Positions 1 through 8,100 of a DNA stretch of 64,000 nucleotides are shown piece after piece. This stretch comes from Streptomyces sp. RerS4 (GTDB lineage: Bacteria > Actinomycetota > Actinomycetes > Streptomycetales > Streptomycetaceae): positions 372,001 to 436,000 of the forward strand of contig NZ_CP097322.1 of NCBI RefSeq assembly GCF_023515955.1. The letters are read 5' to 3'. Every line of letters begins with the position of its first letter. Position 1 is the stretch's first letter. The translations under genes and the position numbers were made by a program. The notes under the pieces were generated by a model. The model saw only the letters and a program-made list of their open reading frames with translations. It ran no database searches and was not told the DNA's origin.

Positions 1-1
1 C

Positions 2-451
2 ACCAGGGACGCCTGGGTGCGGGCGACGTACCCCGAGGCCAACCGGACGACGCGGATGGGCTTCTTCCTGGTCCTGGGGATCGCTCTCCTCTACACCGGT
101 ATCTCACTGGCGAACACGATGGTCATGGCGACCTCCGACCGGGTCCGCGAGCTGGCCGTGCTGCGGCTCGCCGGCGCCACCAGGTGGCAGGTGCTGCGGC
201 TGGTGGGCGCCGAGGCGCTGATGGTGGTCATGGTCGGCGGACTGCTGGGAGCACTGGTTGCCGGGCTCAACATGGTCGGCATGTGGAGCGCGCTGGGCCT
301 GCTCTCGGTGTGGACGTCGATCGAGATCCCGTGGGCGACGCTCGCGGCGACCATGGGCGCGTGCGCGGCGCTCGCCGTCCTCTCGGCGATCGTCCCGGCC
401 GGCCTCTCCCTGCGCCGCAGGGCGGTGGAACTGGCGGGCGCACGCGAGTGA
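2..451 (+). CDS. FtsX-like ABC transporter permease, C-terminal end (5' truncated by window)
   Basis: The frame is open from the first bases of the window, so the start lies upstream. The visible 150 residues have the C-terminal topology of MacB/FtsX permeases: a hydrophobic segment around 'FFLVLGIALLYTGISLANTM', a short basic cytoplasmic turn ('ATSDRVRELAVLRLAGATR'), then two more membrane segments and a basic tail ('SLRRRAVELAGARE'). The sequence 'VRELAVLRLAGATRWQVLRL' after the first of these segments is the usual FtsX-family signature ('RRREIGLLRALG'-like). Such permeases work with an ATPase subunit in lipoprotein or peptide export; the ATPase is not in the window. Substrate unknown. The family call is confident; the gene is incomplete only because of the window edge. 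Confidence 0.85.
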   Translation, partial: TRDAWVRATYPEANRTTRMGFFLVLGIALLYTGISLANTMVMATSDRVRELAVLRLAGATRWQVLRLVGAEALMVVMVGGLLGALVAGLNMVGMWSALGLLSVWTSIEIPWATLAATMGACAALAVLSAIVPAGLSLRRRAVELAGARE

Positions 452-478
452 CTTCGCCTCAGTGGGCCCTGACTGCGG

Positions 479-798
479 GTGCGGGGTCAGGTCGTCGCGT
501 ACTGGCGGGCGGTCCCGGGGCTGTCCCCACGCGAGCGGGTGGTGTACGAGGTCGAGGCCGGCCGGCCCATGCCCTGGGAGGCCGGGCATCCGTTGGGGGG
601 CCGTGCCGTTGGAGCCGGGGTACGGCCGGCGGCACGTACGCGCTCACCGCGGTGCGCGACACCCTACGCGACGTGTCCGGGGCGAGCGGCGAGGACCACG
701 ACGGGCGGAGGGACGACGAGAGCGCACTGTTCGCCCTGACCGTCACCGACGAGGGCCAGCTGCTGCTGGACTCCTCCGTCGTCGCGCCGTGCGCCTAG
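479..798 (+). pseudogene. N-terminal remnant of a large helicase-like protein, frameshifted and cut off at an IS end
   Basis: Two reading frames together give one recognisable N-terminus: the frame from GTG 479 reads 'VVAYWRAVPGLSPRERVVYE', and after about position 600 another frame reads 'TYALTAVRDTLRDVSG' and 'ESALFALTVTDEGQLLLDSS'. From memory this pairing resembles the start of long Streptomyces AAA/helicase proteins of about 1000 residues or more; no helicase motif is present in the piece that is left. The frame changes between about 590 and 640, so it is broken even before the truncation. Its apparent stop TAG (796-798) is part of the CTAG that borders the IS5-family element at 799, so the insertion removed the rest. 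No remainder was found on the other side of the element. The identity is a family resemblance, not proven. Confidence 0.5.
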
Positions 799-1674
799 GG
801 CGTTTCCTTCGGATCATCTGATCGTTGGTTGGGGTGTGTCATGGCTGACGCGCAGTGGGCGATGATCGAGCCGTTGCTGCCGGACCGGACACCGAAGCGG
901 GGTGGGCGGTGGCGTGATCACCGGCAGGTGATCGACGCGATCACCTTCAAGTACCGCACCGGCACTCCGTGGATGCATCTGCCCGAGCATTTCGACTCGT
1001 GGAAGGGGGCCCACAACCGGCTGCGGAAGTGGGCTGCCGACGGCACCTGGGAGATGGTCTTCACCGCCCTGCTCGCCCAGGCCGACGCCGAAGGCGACCT
1101 CGACTGGATCGTCTCGGTCGACTCCACGGCCGTCCGGGCTCATCAGCACGCCGCCGGAGCCCGTCAAAAGGGGCCCCGGCCGGCGAGCCGGCCGACCATG
1201 CCCTCGGACGGTCCCGCAGCGGGCTGACCACGAAGGTCCACCTCGCTGCGGACAGCCGATGCCGACCGCTGGTGTTCGTCCGCCCGGGCAGGCCGGTGAC
1301 ACGGCCGCGTTTCCCGAGTTCATGGCCCAATTGCGGGTGCCGAGGCCGATCGGTCGGCCCCGGACCACCCCGGATGTGGTTCTGGCCGACAAGGCGTACT
1401 CATCGCGCGCAATCCGAACCCGTCTGCATCGGCGCGGGATCCGGGCGGTGATCCCACAGCCCTCCGACCAGGCCGCGAACCGCAAGCGACGCGGCCGGCT
1501 CGGCGGCCGGCCGCGGCCTTCGACCGCGAGGCCTACAAGCAGCGGAACACCGTCGAGCGGTGCATCAACAGGCTCAAGCAGTGGCGCGGTCTGGCCACTC
1601 GATACGACAAGCCCGCCACCATCCACCTTGCCGGACTCCACATCGCCGCCATCTTCATCTGGTCAACGAGATGA
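799..1674 (+). mobile_element. Decayed IS5-family insertion sequence (left end intact, right end eroded)
   Basis: The left end begins directly after CTAG (795-798) with 'GGCGTTTCCTTCGGATCATC', which resembles the outer end of the reverse copy at 4085 ('GCCGTTTCCTTCAGGTCACC'). The body encodes a DDE transposase in several frames (829-1674). After the transposase stop no matching right inverted repeat or second CTAG is visible, so the right edge is given as the stop codon and is approximate. The 195 bases from here to the next element (1675-1869) hold no gene I recognise. Confidence 0.7.
829..1674 (+). pseudogene. IS5-family transposase, broken by frameshifts
   Basis: The N-terminal frame (829-1227) encodes 'WAMIEPLLPD', 'DHRQVIDAITFKYRTGTPW' and the first catalytic Asp in '[20 protein letters not shown]'. 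At the run AAAAGGGG (1166-1173) a -1 shift leads to 'APAGEPADHALGRSRSGLTT', a shift normally used by two-ORF members of this group. Two further frame changes are not explained by recoding: near 1280 (into 'PGQAGDTAAFPEFMAQLRVP' and the second Asp in 'DVVLADKAYSSRAI') and near 1515 (into 'EAYKQRNTVERCINRLKQW', the DDE Glu region). The gene ends 'AAIFIWSTR' at 1674. All three catalytic regions are recognisable but not in one decodable frame, so the copy is inactive in cis. Confidence 0.8.
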
Positions 1675-1869
1675 ACGGGAAGGGGCGTCCAGCGGGGATG
1701 CGCTGTGGCAGTGGCCCGCTCAGTCACGGCAGCTGTAGTTCCTGATCACAGCTGCTCGTGACGGTGGTGTCGTTGCTGGTGGCAGGCGATAGCCACGGCT
1801 TGGTGACGGCGCGCCGCCAGGCGATCCCGTGCAGGACGTGGTCGCGGTCGTGGACGGGTTGGGGCAGCA

Positions 1870-1895
1870 CTAGGTCATGTCTGACAAATGATCAC
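1870..1895 (+). repeat. Target duplication CTAG plus left inverted repeat of the 1874-3171 element
   Basis: CTAG lies at 1870-1873, followed by the 22-bp left end whose core TGTCTGACAAATGATCAC (1878-1895) is repeated in reverse at 3150-3167. The ATG of the passenger ORF (1888) lies inside this repeat. Confidence 0.85.
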
Positions 1896-2244
1896 CGAGC
1901 GGGAAGTGTGCGCTCGGTCCAATGGCCTTGCCGTCCTTACGCCGGCCAGTGATTCTGGGCAGGTGCCAGGACAGGGGAAAAGAAGGCGGCGGCAAGAGGA
2001 CGCGCGGCAGCGGGTTGCTGCTCGCACCGCGCCGGACGCGGGACAGTGGGAAGTCGTCGTTGAGACTCGGGACCAGGCGGAGATGCGTACGCGGTTGCGC
2101 CGTCTTCGGGAGGCAGGAGTTGACGGGTCGATGATCCGGATCGACACGCTGTGTGGGCGCCTGGGGCTGCCGACCACCTACCGGCTGAGCCGTTTCATGA
2201 CGGACCCCGCGCGAGAGCCCGAGCACGAGCACTCTGATCATTGA
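1888..2244 (+). CDS. Hypothetical 118-residue passenger protein of the IS element
   Basis: The protein is basic and Arg-rich in its first half and acidic at its C-terminus. A compact segment near the end ('VETRDQAEMRTRLRRLREAG' followed by 'VDGSMIRIDTLCGRLGLPTT') looks like a conserved small-domain family that I remember from hypothetical proteins near Streptomyces mobile elements; I assign no function. The annotated ATG is inside the inverted repeat and lacks a clear ribosome binding site. A later start, such as the one giving 'MRTRLRRL', would keep the conserved part. The ORF ends 5 bases before the transposase GTG, so the two could be translationally coupled. Confidence 0.5.
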   Translation: MITEREVCARSNGLAVLTPASDSGQVPGQGKRRRRQEDARQRVAARTAPDAGQWEVVVETRDQAEMRTRLRRLREAGVDGSMIRIDTLCGRLGLPTTYRLSRFMTDPAREPEHEHSDH

Positions 2245-2248
2245 TCTT

Positions 2249-3153
2249 GTGGCAGGTCGAGGCGAGTTGACGGAAGCGGCGTGGGAGCGAATAGAGCCCC
2301 TGTCGCCGCGGGTGGATGGGCGTGGTCGTCCGTGGCGTGGTCGTCCGTGGCGTGATCACCGGCAGGTGGTCAACGGGGTGCTGTGGCGGCTGCGGACCGG
2401 GGCTCCGTGGCGCGATCTGCCCGAGCGGTACGGACCCTGGCAGACCGTCTACGAGCGGTTCGCCCGCTGGGAAGCGGACGGGACCTGGGCGAAGCTGCTG
2501 GAACACGTCCAGGTCCGCGACGACGCGGTGGGCCGGGTGGAGTGGACCGTCACCGTCGACTCCACGGTCAACCGTGCTCACCAGCACGCCGCCGGCGCCC
2601 GCAAAGAGGGGCCGCAGACGGGGACGAACTGGAAGATCCGGACCGCTCGCAGACGCGCCAGGCCCTCGGCCGGTCCCGAGGCGGGCTGACCACCAAGGTC
2701 CACCTCGCCGTCGACGGCCTGGGCCTGCCCCTGTCCATCGTGCTCACGCCCGGCAACGTCAACGACGCCACCGCCTTCGGCCAGGTCCTCGACGGGATCC
2801 GCGTTCCGAGAGTCGGCACCGGCCGCCCGCGCAGGACACCGCCCCGAGTCCTGGGCGACAAGGCCTACTCCAGCCGGGCGATCCGGCACCTGCTGCGACG
2901 CCGCGGCATCGCCGTCACGATCCCCGAGCGCCGCGACCAAGCGGCCAACCGCCGGCGCCGAGGGCGCCTCGGCGGCCGGCCGCCCGCCTTCGACGGGGAG
3001 ATCTACCGCGAGCGCAACGTGGTCGAACGATGCTTCGCACGCCTCAAGCAGTTCCGCGCGATCGCGACAAGGTTCGACAAGCTCGCCGACCGCTACCGCG
3101 CCGGAGTCGTCCTGGCCTCGCTGATCCTCTGGCTCCGCGAAACCAGTCCGTGA
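2249..3153 (+). CDS. IS5-family DDE transposase, two overlapping frames joined by a -1 frameshift
   Basis: The first frame (2249-2689) starts at GTG and contains 'LTEAAWERIEPLSP', 'HRQVVNGVLWRLRTGAPWRD' and the first catalytic Asp in '[20 protein letters not shown]'. A -1 slip at the G run 2608-2611 joins it to the second frame: 'GAADGDELEDPDRSQTRQAL', then 'TTKVHLAVDGLGLPLSIVL', the second Asp in 'VLGDKAYSSRAIRHLLRRRG' and the Glu in 'IYRERNVVERCFARLKQFRA', ending at 3153. The fused product is about 301 residues, normal for IS5-group transposases. Nothing else in the frame is broken, so the element may still be active. An unusual local repeat 'GRPWRGRPWR' near residue 30 comes from a short GTCCGTGGCGTG duplication at about 2325-2350. 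Confidence 0.82.
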
Positions 3154-3175
3154 TCATTTGTCAGACACCCCCTAG
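3150..3175 (-). repeat. Right inverted repeat plus target duplication CTAG of the 1874-3171 element
   Basis: The right end, read inward on the minus strand, is GGGG followed by the 18-base core TGTCTGACAAATGATCAC. CTAG follows at 3172-3175. The transposase stop TGA (3151-3153) is inside the repeat, so the coding region runs to the very end of the element. Confidence 0.85.
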
Positions 3176-3199
3176 GCCGTGTCTTTCGGATCAGACCGG
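3176..3199 (+). repeat. Solo IS5-type terminal repeat remnant
   Basis: Immediately after the right CTAG comes GCCGTGTCTTTCGGATCA, which resembles the outer end of the element at 799 (GGCGTTTCCTTCGGATCA). It looks like the left-over tip of another insertion sequence into whose CTAG border the 1874-3171 element inserted. Confidence 0.45.
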
Positions 3200-3324
3200 G
3201 CCCGCTGTGTCTGGTAACCGCTCCCTGACCCGGCCTGATCCGAAATGTGCGGCCCGAGCGGCTCCGGCACCTGCAAGCTGGTCCGGGATGCCCGGCTGTC
3301 AGTGGCCTTTGGCAGCATGAACCC

Positions 3325-3978
3325 ATGAGCAAGGTAGTGAACTACAGCATGGCGAACCGCGGCGAGATCGTGCGCTTCGTGCCCGCCCTGGACCTGAGCG
3401 CCGACGAGTCACAGCGCCTGGACAACATGCGTGTCAGGGCGAAGGCACGTCAGGACAGCCTCGACCATCAGGGCGTGGACTGGGGGCTGTCGGTCCCGGA
3501 CGCCCTGGAGGAGCTGGTCTCCGGCCGTGCCGACTCCTCCGCCGATTACGCTGGCTGCGCCTACTACGCGGCTCTCCAGATCATCATCGACCACAACGCG
3601 AGCGACAGCTCGACGCTGGCGAGCTACCGGAGCCCCGTCACCTACTTCTCCGCCCTGGACGATGCCCTCGGCTCGGCGGGCGTCCCGGCCGACCTGCTGC
3701 CCTACCAGTACGTCTTCAGCGGCCCGCCCTCGGAGATCGGGTTCCACATACCCCATCCCCTGGAGGGATCACCGGAGATCGGCTGCTGGCCCCTCGCGAA
3801 GGCAGGCCCTGCGGTGAAGGCCTACCGCGCGGTGCTAGACCGCGTCGACGCCGATCTCCGGTACGACCTCGGGGAGCTCATCGAGGCCCTCGACGGTTGG
3901 GCCTCGGAGTGGAACGAGGGCGAGGGTGCCTGGTGGTGGGCCGAGGACGGCTCGATCTTCTTTTCGATCACCGGCTGA
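3325..3978 (+). CDS. DUF7691-like hypothetical protein
   Basis: A 217-residue soluble, acidic protein starting 'MSKVVNYSMANRGEIVRFV'. The start at 3325 is preferred over an upstream in-frame ATG at 3247, because the extension reads through the IS-end remnant and is low in complexity. The sequence has a Tyr/Ala-rich stretch 'YAGCAYYAALQIIIDHNA', then 'FSGPPSEIGFHIPHP' and a Trp-rich C-terminus 'EGEGAWWWAEDGSIFFSIT'. From memory this matches a family of unknown function found in Streptomyces (DUF7691); no catalytic motif, signal peptide or membrane segment is visible. It stands alone between insertion sequences. Confidence 0.7.
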   Translation: MSKVVNYSMANRGEIVRFVPALDLSADESQRLDNMRVRAKARQDSLDHQGVDWGLSVPDALEELVSGRADSSADYAGCAYYAALQIIIDHNASDSSTLASYRSPVTYFSALDDALGSAGVPADLLPYQYVFSGPPSEIGFHIPHPLEGSPEIGCWPLAKAGPAVKAYRAVLDRVDADLRYDLGELIEALDGWASEWNEGEGAWWWAEDGSIFFSITG

Positions 3979-4084
3979 TCCACTGAGGAAGCGGCCGAGG
4001 AAGCGGTCGCTCCCTCCGGGTGTCCAGCCGAGTTCGGTGTAGGGGCGGCCGGGGCAGATGCCCTCGATCGCCGCCCTGGTGTAG

Positions 4085-4861
4085 GCCGTTTCCTTCAGGT
4101 CACCCCGCAGACCAGATGAAGATGGCGGCGATGTGGAGTCCGGCAAGGTGGATGGTGGCGGGCTTGTCGTATCGAGTGGCCAGACCGCGCCACTGCTTGC
4201 GCCTGTTGATGCACCGCTCGACGGTGTTCCGCTGCTTGTAGGCCTCGCGGTCGAAGGCTGGCGAACGCCCACCTCGACGGCCGAGGCGATTGCGGTTCGC
4301 GGCCTGGTCGGCGGGCTGCGGGATCACCGCCCGGATCCCGCGCTGCCGCAGATGACAGCGGATCACCCGCGACGAGTGGGCCTTGTCGGCCAGGACCACA
4401 TCCGGCGTGATCCTGGGACGGCCGATCCGCCTGGGCACCCGTAACCGGGCTATGACCTGCGCGAACGCGGGTGCGTCGCCAGCCTGGCCTGGCGTGATGA
4501 CGAACGCCAGTGGCCGGCAACGGCCGTCCACGGTGAGGTGGATCTTCGTGGTCAGCCCGCCGCGGGAGCGTCCGAGGGCATGGTCGGCCGGCTCGCCTAC
4601 CGGGGCCCGTCAAAAGGGGCCCCGGCAGCGTGCTGGTGGTCCCGGCAGTGATGGAGTCGACCGCGACGACCCAGTCGAGGTCGCCTTCGGCGTCGGCCTG
4701 CGCGAGCAAGGCGGTGAACACCTTCTCCGAGGTCCCGTCCGCCGCCCACTTCCGCAGCCGGTTGTGGGCGCCCTTCCACGGCCCGAAGTGCTCGGGCAGC
4801 TCCGTCCACGGTGTCCCAGTGCGGTACTTGAACGCGATCGCGTCGATCACCTGCCGGGCCG
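4085..4861 (-). mobile_element. Truncated reverse copy of the IS5-family element at 799
   Basis: The right end (4085, GCCGTTTCCTTCAGGTCACC) is present, but the left end is missing: similarity stops at about 4861, inside the codons for 'RQVIDA', so the first ~35 transposase residues and the left repeat are lost. It is in inverted orientation relative to the 799 copy, and the two lie about 2.4 kb apart around the 1874-3171 element and the DUF7691-like gene. It contains the 16-bp inversion at 4605-4620 described in the findings. Confidence 0.8.
4100..4860 (-). pseudogene. IS5-family transposase, N-terminally truncated and frame-broken
   Basis: Reading on the minus strand, one frame gives 'VIDAIAFKYRTGTPWTELPE', 'GAHNRLRKWAADGTSEKVF' and 'DLDWVVAVDS'. 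A second gives 'CRPLAFVITPGQAGDAPAF', 'DVVLADKAHSSRVIRCHLRQ', 'EAYKQRNTVERCINRRKQW' and ends 'AAIFIWSAG' at 4100. The recoding signal between the frames has been destroyed by a short inversion, and the start is missing, so no functional transposase can be made. Confidence 0.85.
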
Positions 4862-5162
4862 GGCGTGGGGGCGTGTCGTGTCCGTCGCGTTGCGGCCCGA
4901 CGAGCTGGCGTACGTCGTTCTCCGGCTCGGTACCAGGCCCTGTGTCTGCCGGCAGACGTCGATGAGCGGCATCCCGCGACCCCGCTCAGGTGACTGCCCC
5001 ACTCACCGTGTCCCCTGGTCCGCGCTTTCCTCCGTAGCCCGTCACAGCAACTTCTCGACGTTCCCATGGCCCCGACAGGCAGGGGGAACCTCATGCGATC
5101 GGTCGCCCGACCCCACTAGGCTGACGGCCCCGCGCACTCCGCGCCGCGCGGAGTTGGAGGGA
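4862..5162. other. Non-coding stretch upstream of the caspase-STAND gene
   Basis: About 300 bases between the broken IS edge and the caspase-like gene. A short piece reads 'VALRPDELAYVVLRLG', which looks like the tail of a coding sequence, but no start or extended frame supports it. The promoter of the downstream gene should lie here; I see no convincing -35/-10 pair. The ribosome binding site GGAGGG ends three bases before the ATG at 5163. Confidence 0.4.
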
Positions 5163-8100
5163 ATGGTGACCACGGAAGACTTGGAAGGCATCACCCGGCG
5201 GCGACTGGTGATCGTGGCGATCACCGACTACGGAGCCGACGACACAGAGTTCCGCGAAGCCATCGACATCCAGGCTGGACGCATCACCGACTGGCTCGCC
5301 GGCCCCAACCTGGACAAGAGGCAACGTTTCGAGGTCAGCCGGGCGCCCGCCGTACAGTCCGTCCAGGACCTGCGTGACTTCCTCCGTGACGAGGCCCTGA
5401 CGGCCGCCACGTACGAGGAAGCCGTGGTCGTGTACATCACCGGCCATGGACTGGGCGGGAGTTCACATCGCCACTACCTGACGTTTGCGGAGACGGACGA
5501 GAAACGCCCGCTCGCTACGGCCTTCCAGACCAGTGAGCTCATTGCCGCGGTTCTGGACAGCGAGTCGGAACACATACTCGTGCTCGTCGATTCGTGCTTC
5601 TCAGGCACTTTGCACACCGAACTGAGCTCCCTGCTCCGAGACCTGGACAAGGACCGCTACGCCTTCCACGGAGTCGGTGTCGTCACCTCCGGGGACTTCT
5701 CCGCGCAGCCATTGATCGGCTCCTTCACCGAGCGCGTGGCCCTGGCGTGCGAACGGATGCGGGACGAGGCCGCCGGGTACACCGCTTCCCACCTGTCCTT
5801 CCAGGAGTGGGAACAGCTCCTCGACGAGGTCGGGCAGGATGAGCACGGCCACGAGAAGGGCCTCATCGACGCCGAGTGGGCCTTCCCCCGCTCCCGGAAG
5901 AAGCGCCCGAGTGCCTGCCTGCCGAACCCCCGCTATCGGCCCGCCGTGAGCACGGCCGGTCCGGCGCTCCGGCAGTTGGCCCTGACGACGACCGTCGGGA
6001 CCGACGTGCCGCTGGGCTCTCTCGACGACTTCTGGCTGGAGCGTGCCTCGGGGCGGCCGGCCGACGACGACCCGGGCTGGTACTTCAGCGGCCGGGTCAC
6101 GCCGATGAAAGCCATGACGGCCTTCCTTAGGGGCGACGAGGACGAGCGCGTCCTCGTCGTCACCGGCGCCGCAGGTTCCGGGAAGTCCGCGCTGCTGGCC
6201 CGCCTCGTCACCCTCTCCGACCCGGGATTCGTCACCGACCCCCGGTACGCCGGCATGGTGGCGAAGGTTCCTACAGAGCTCCGGCCACCCCGGGGGTCGG
6301 TGGACATCGCCGTGCTGGCGCGCAACAAGTCCGCACGGGTGGTGGTCGAGGACCTCCTCACCGCGCTGGGTGCGGAGGACGCTTCCGATCCGGACTCGAT
6401 CGTGCCCCTGCGGACCCTCCTGCGGCTGCTCTCGGATCGCAGCACGTCAGCCCGCAGGCCCGTCACCGTGGTCATCGACGCGCTGGACGAGGCACAGGAT
6501 CCGCTCGCACTCGTCAACGACCTCGTCCTTCCGCTGGCCCGCCTCAGCGTCGCCGCCGGCGACAGCAGCCCGCTGCGCCTCCTCCTCGGGGTACGAAGCT
6601 CCCCGCTCACGGGCCAACAGGGCGAGGAGGTGCTGCACGACGAACGCGCCGACCAACTGCTGCTGCGCCTGACCGAGGCCCTGGGCAGCGAAGGGGTCCG
6701 GCCCCGCATGGTGCGCAGCGATGGTCCGTCCTGCGTCGACGACATCGCCGCCTACGTCGCCACCCTGCTGCTCGCCCCCGCAGACAGCCCGTACCATTTC
6801 TCGGCCGAAGCAGCCGCCGAGGCCGCGCGAACCATCGCGGCCGCGGTAGCCCCCTCGTTCCTCGACGCCCGGATCGCCGCCGACCAACTCCGGAAGGCCG
6901 GGGCGCGCCAGGACCTCACCGAGTCCGGCTGGTTGCGGCGTCTCGCCGACGGCACCAGCGGGCTTCTCCGGGAGGACATCGCGGCCGTCTCCTTGAGCAC
7001 CGGGGTGCCCACGTACGCGCTGGTCACCGCCCTGAGGGCGACGACGTTTGCCCCTGGGGCCGGGCTTCCCTGGGCGGAGGTCTGGCCCGCCGTCACCAGC
7101 GCCCTGGCCACAGCCGAGTACGGGCCCGGCATCGGCGCGGACGCCGCCGACCATGCCATTCGGACGCTCCGCAACAGCCGGCTCGCCGGCTACCTGGCCA
7201 CGGCCGAGGAGGACGACCGAGCCGTCTACCGTCCCGTCCACCAACGACTGACCGACCTCCTGACAGCGGATCACACCTGGCTGTTGAACCCGCCCGACGC
7301 GACGTCCTCCCTGTCGTGGCGCTCGGACACCACTCCGCAGACGCCCACCGCGGCCCATGCCGCGATCACCCATGCTCTGGTGGACCTGGTCGAACGGTCC
7401 CGGCCGCACACCGCCCACCCGTACGTCCGCAGGCACTTTCTCCATCACGCGACCGAGGGAAGGGTACTGACTGACGCGGCCGTGCCCTCGACGCTGCTGG
7501 CCCAGGAGACGTCCGGCACGCTGCGGACCCGCCTGGGGCTGCCGCTCCCGATCACGGACCCGGACCGCCGGACACTGACGGCTGCGGCACTGATCGAGCC
7601 GTACGTCGACGCGACCGTGGACATGGCGTCGCGCATGAGCAGCATCGCGTTCCAGATGGCCGTGCGGGACGAATCACGGCAGGCGCCACAGGGCCTGCCG
7701 GCGAGACTCGCGTGGGGCCGATGGGTGGCTCGTGTGAACGTCCTGGCGCCTCCCGGGGACAGTGCGACAAGCATTTGCTGCGTACCTACGCTGGACGGGC
7801 GCACGCTGATCGCGGTGCTGTCACGGCACGGGCAGGTCGAGATCCGGGACTCGGCAACAGGACGGCTAACGGCCGAGATCGGGTCCGAGAACGAGCCGGT
7901 GCACTCCGTGCAACCGATCCGATCCGCCGACGGCCGAACGTCCCTGCTCGCGTTGAACTCCGACAGCATCTCGATCCACGATCCGACGTCAGGCCAGCCA
8001 CTCGCCCACGCGTCCCTGCCGTTCGCAGAAGAGGCACACGTCTTGAACGACGGTTCTGCGGGCCGGCAGCTGTTCGTGCTCACCGGCCAAGGCGCGTTCT

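Larger units (their letters stand above)
1874..3171 (+). mobile_element. Complete IS5-family element with passenger ORF, flanked by CTAG duplication
   Basis: The ends are 22-bp inverted repeats (1874-1895 and 3150-3171) that match at 19 of 22 positions; the 18-base inner core TGTCTGACAAATGATCAC is identical. Both ends are bordered by CTAG (1870-1873 and 3172-3175), the target duplication expected for IS5-group elements. Inside are a 118-residue ORF (1888-2244) and a two-frame DDE transposase (2249-3153). The hexamer TGATCA of the left repeat recurs at 2235-2240, just before the transposase, as if about 340 bp had been placed within the left end of a simpler ~950-bp element. The flanks and terminal structure indicate that the unit moved as one piece. 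Confidence 0.8.

Noticed and set aside
479..798. Helicase-like remnant considered as a piece of the missing cas3
   Set aside because: The readable segments resemble the N-terminus of a different, very long helicase-type protein. There is no HD motif, and it lies 13 kb from the Cascade operon on the opposite strand.
4383..5162. In-frame upstream extension of the caspase-STAND gene
   Set aside because: The extension runs antisense through the IS5 transposase relic and has shadow-type composition. The ATG at 5163 has a good ribosome binding site and precedes the caspase fold.
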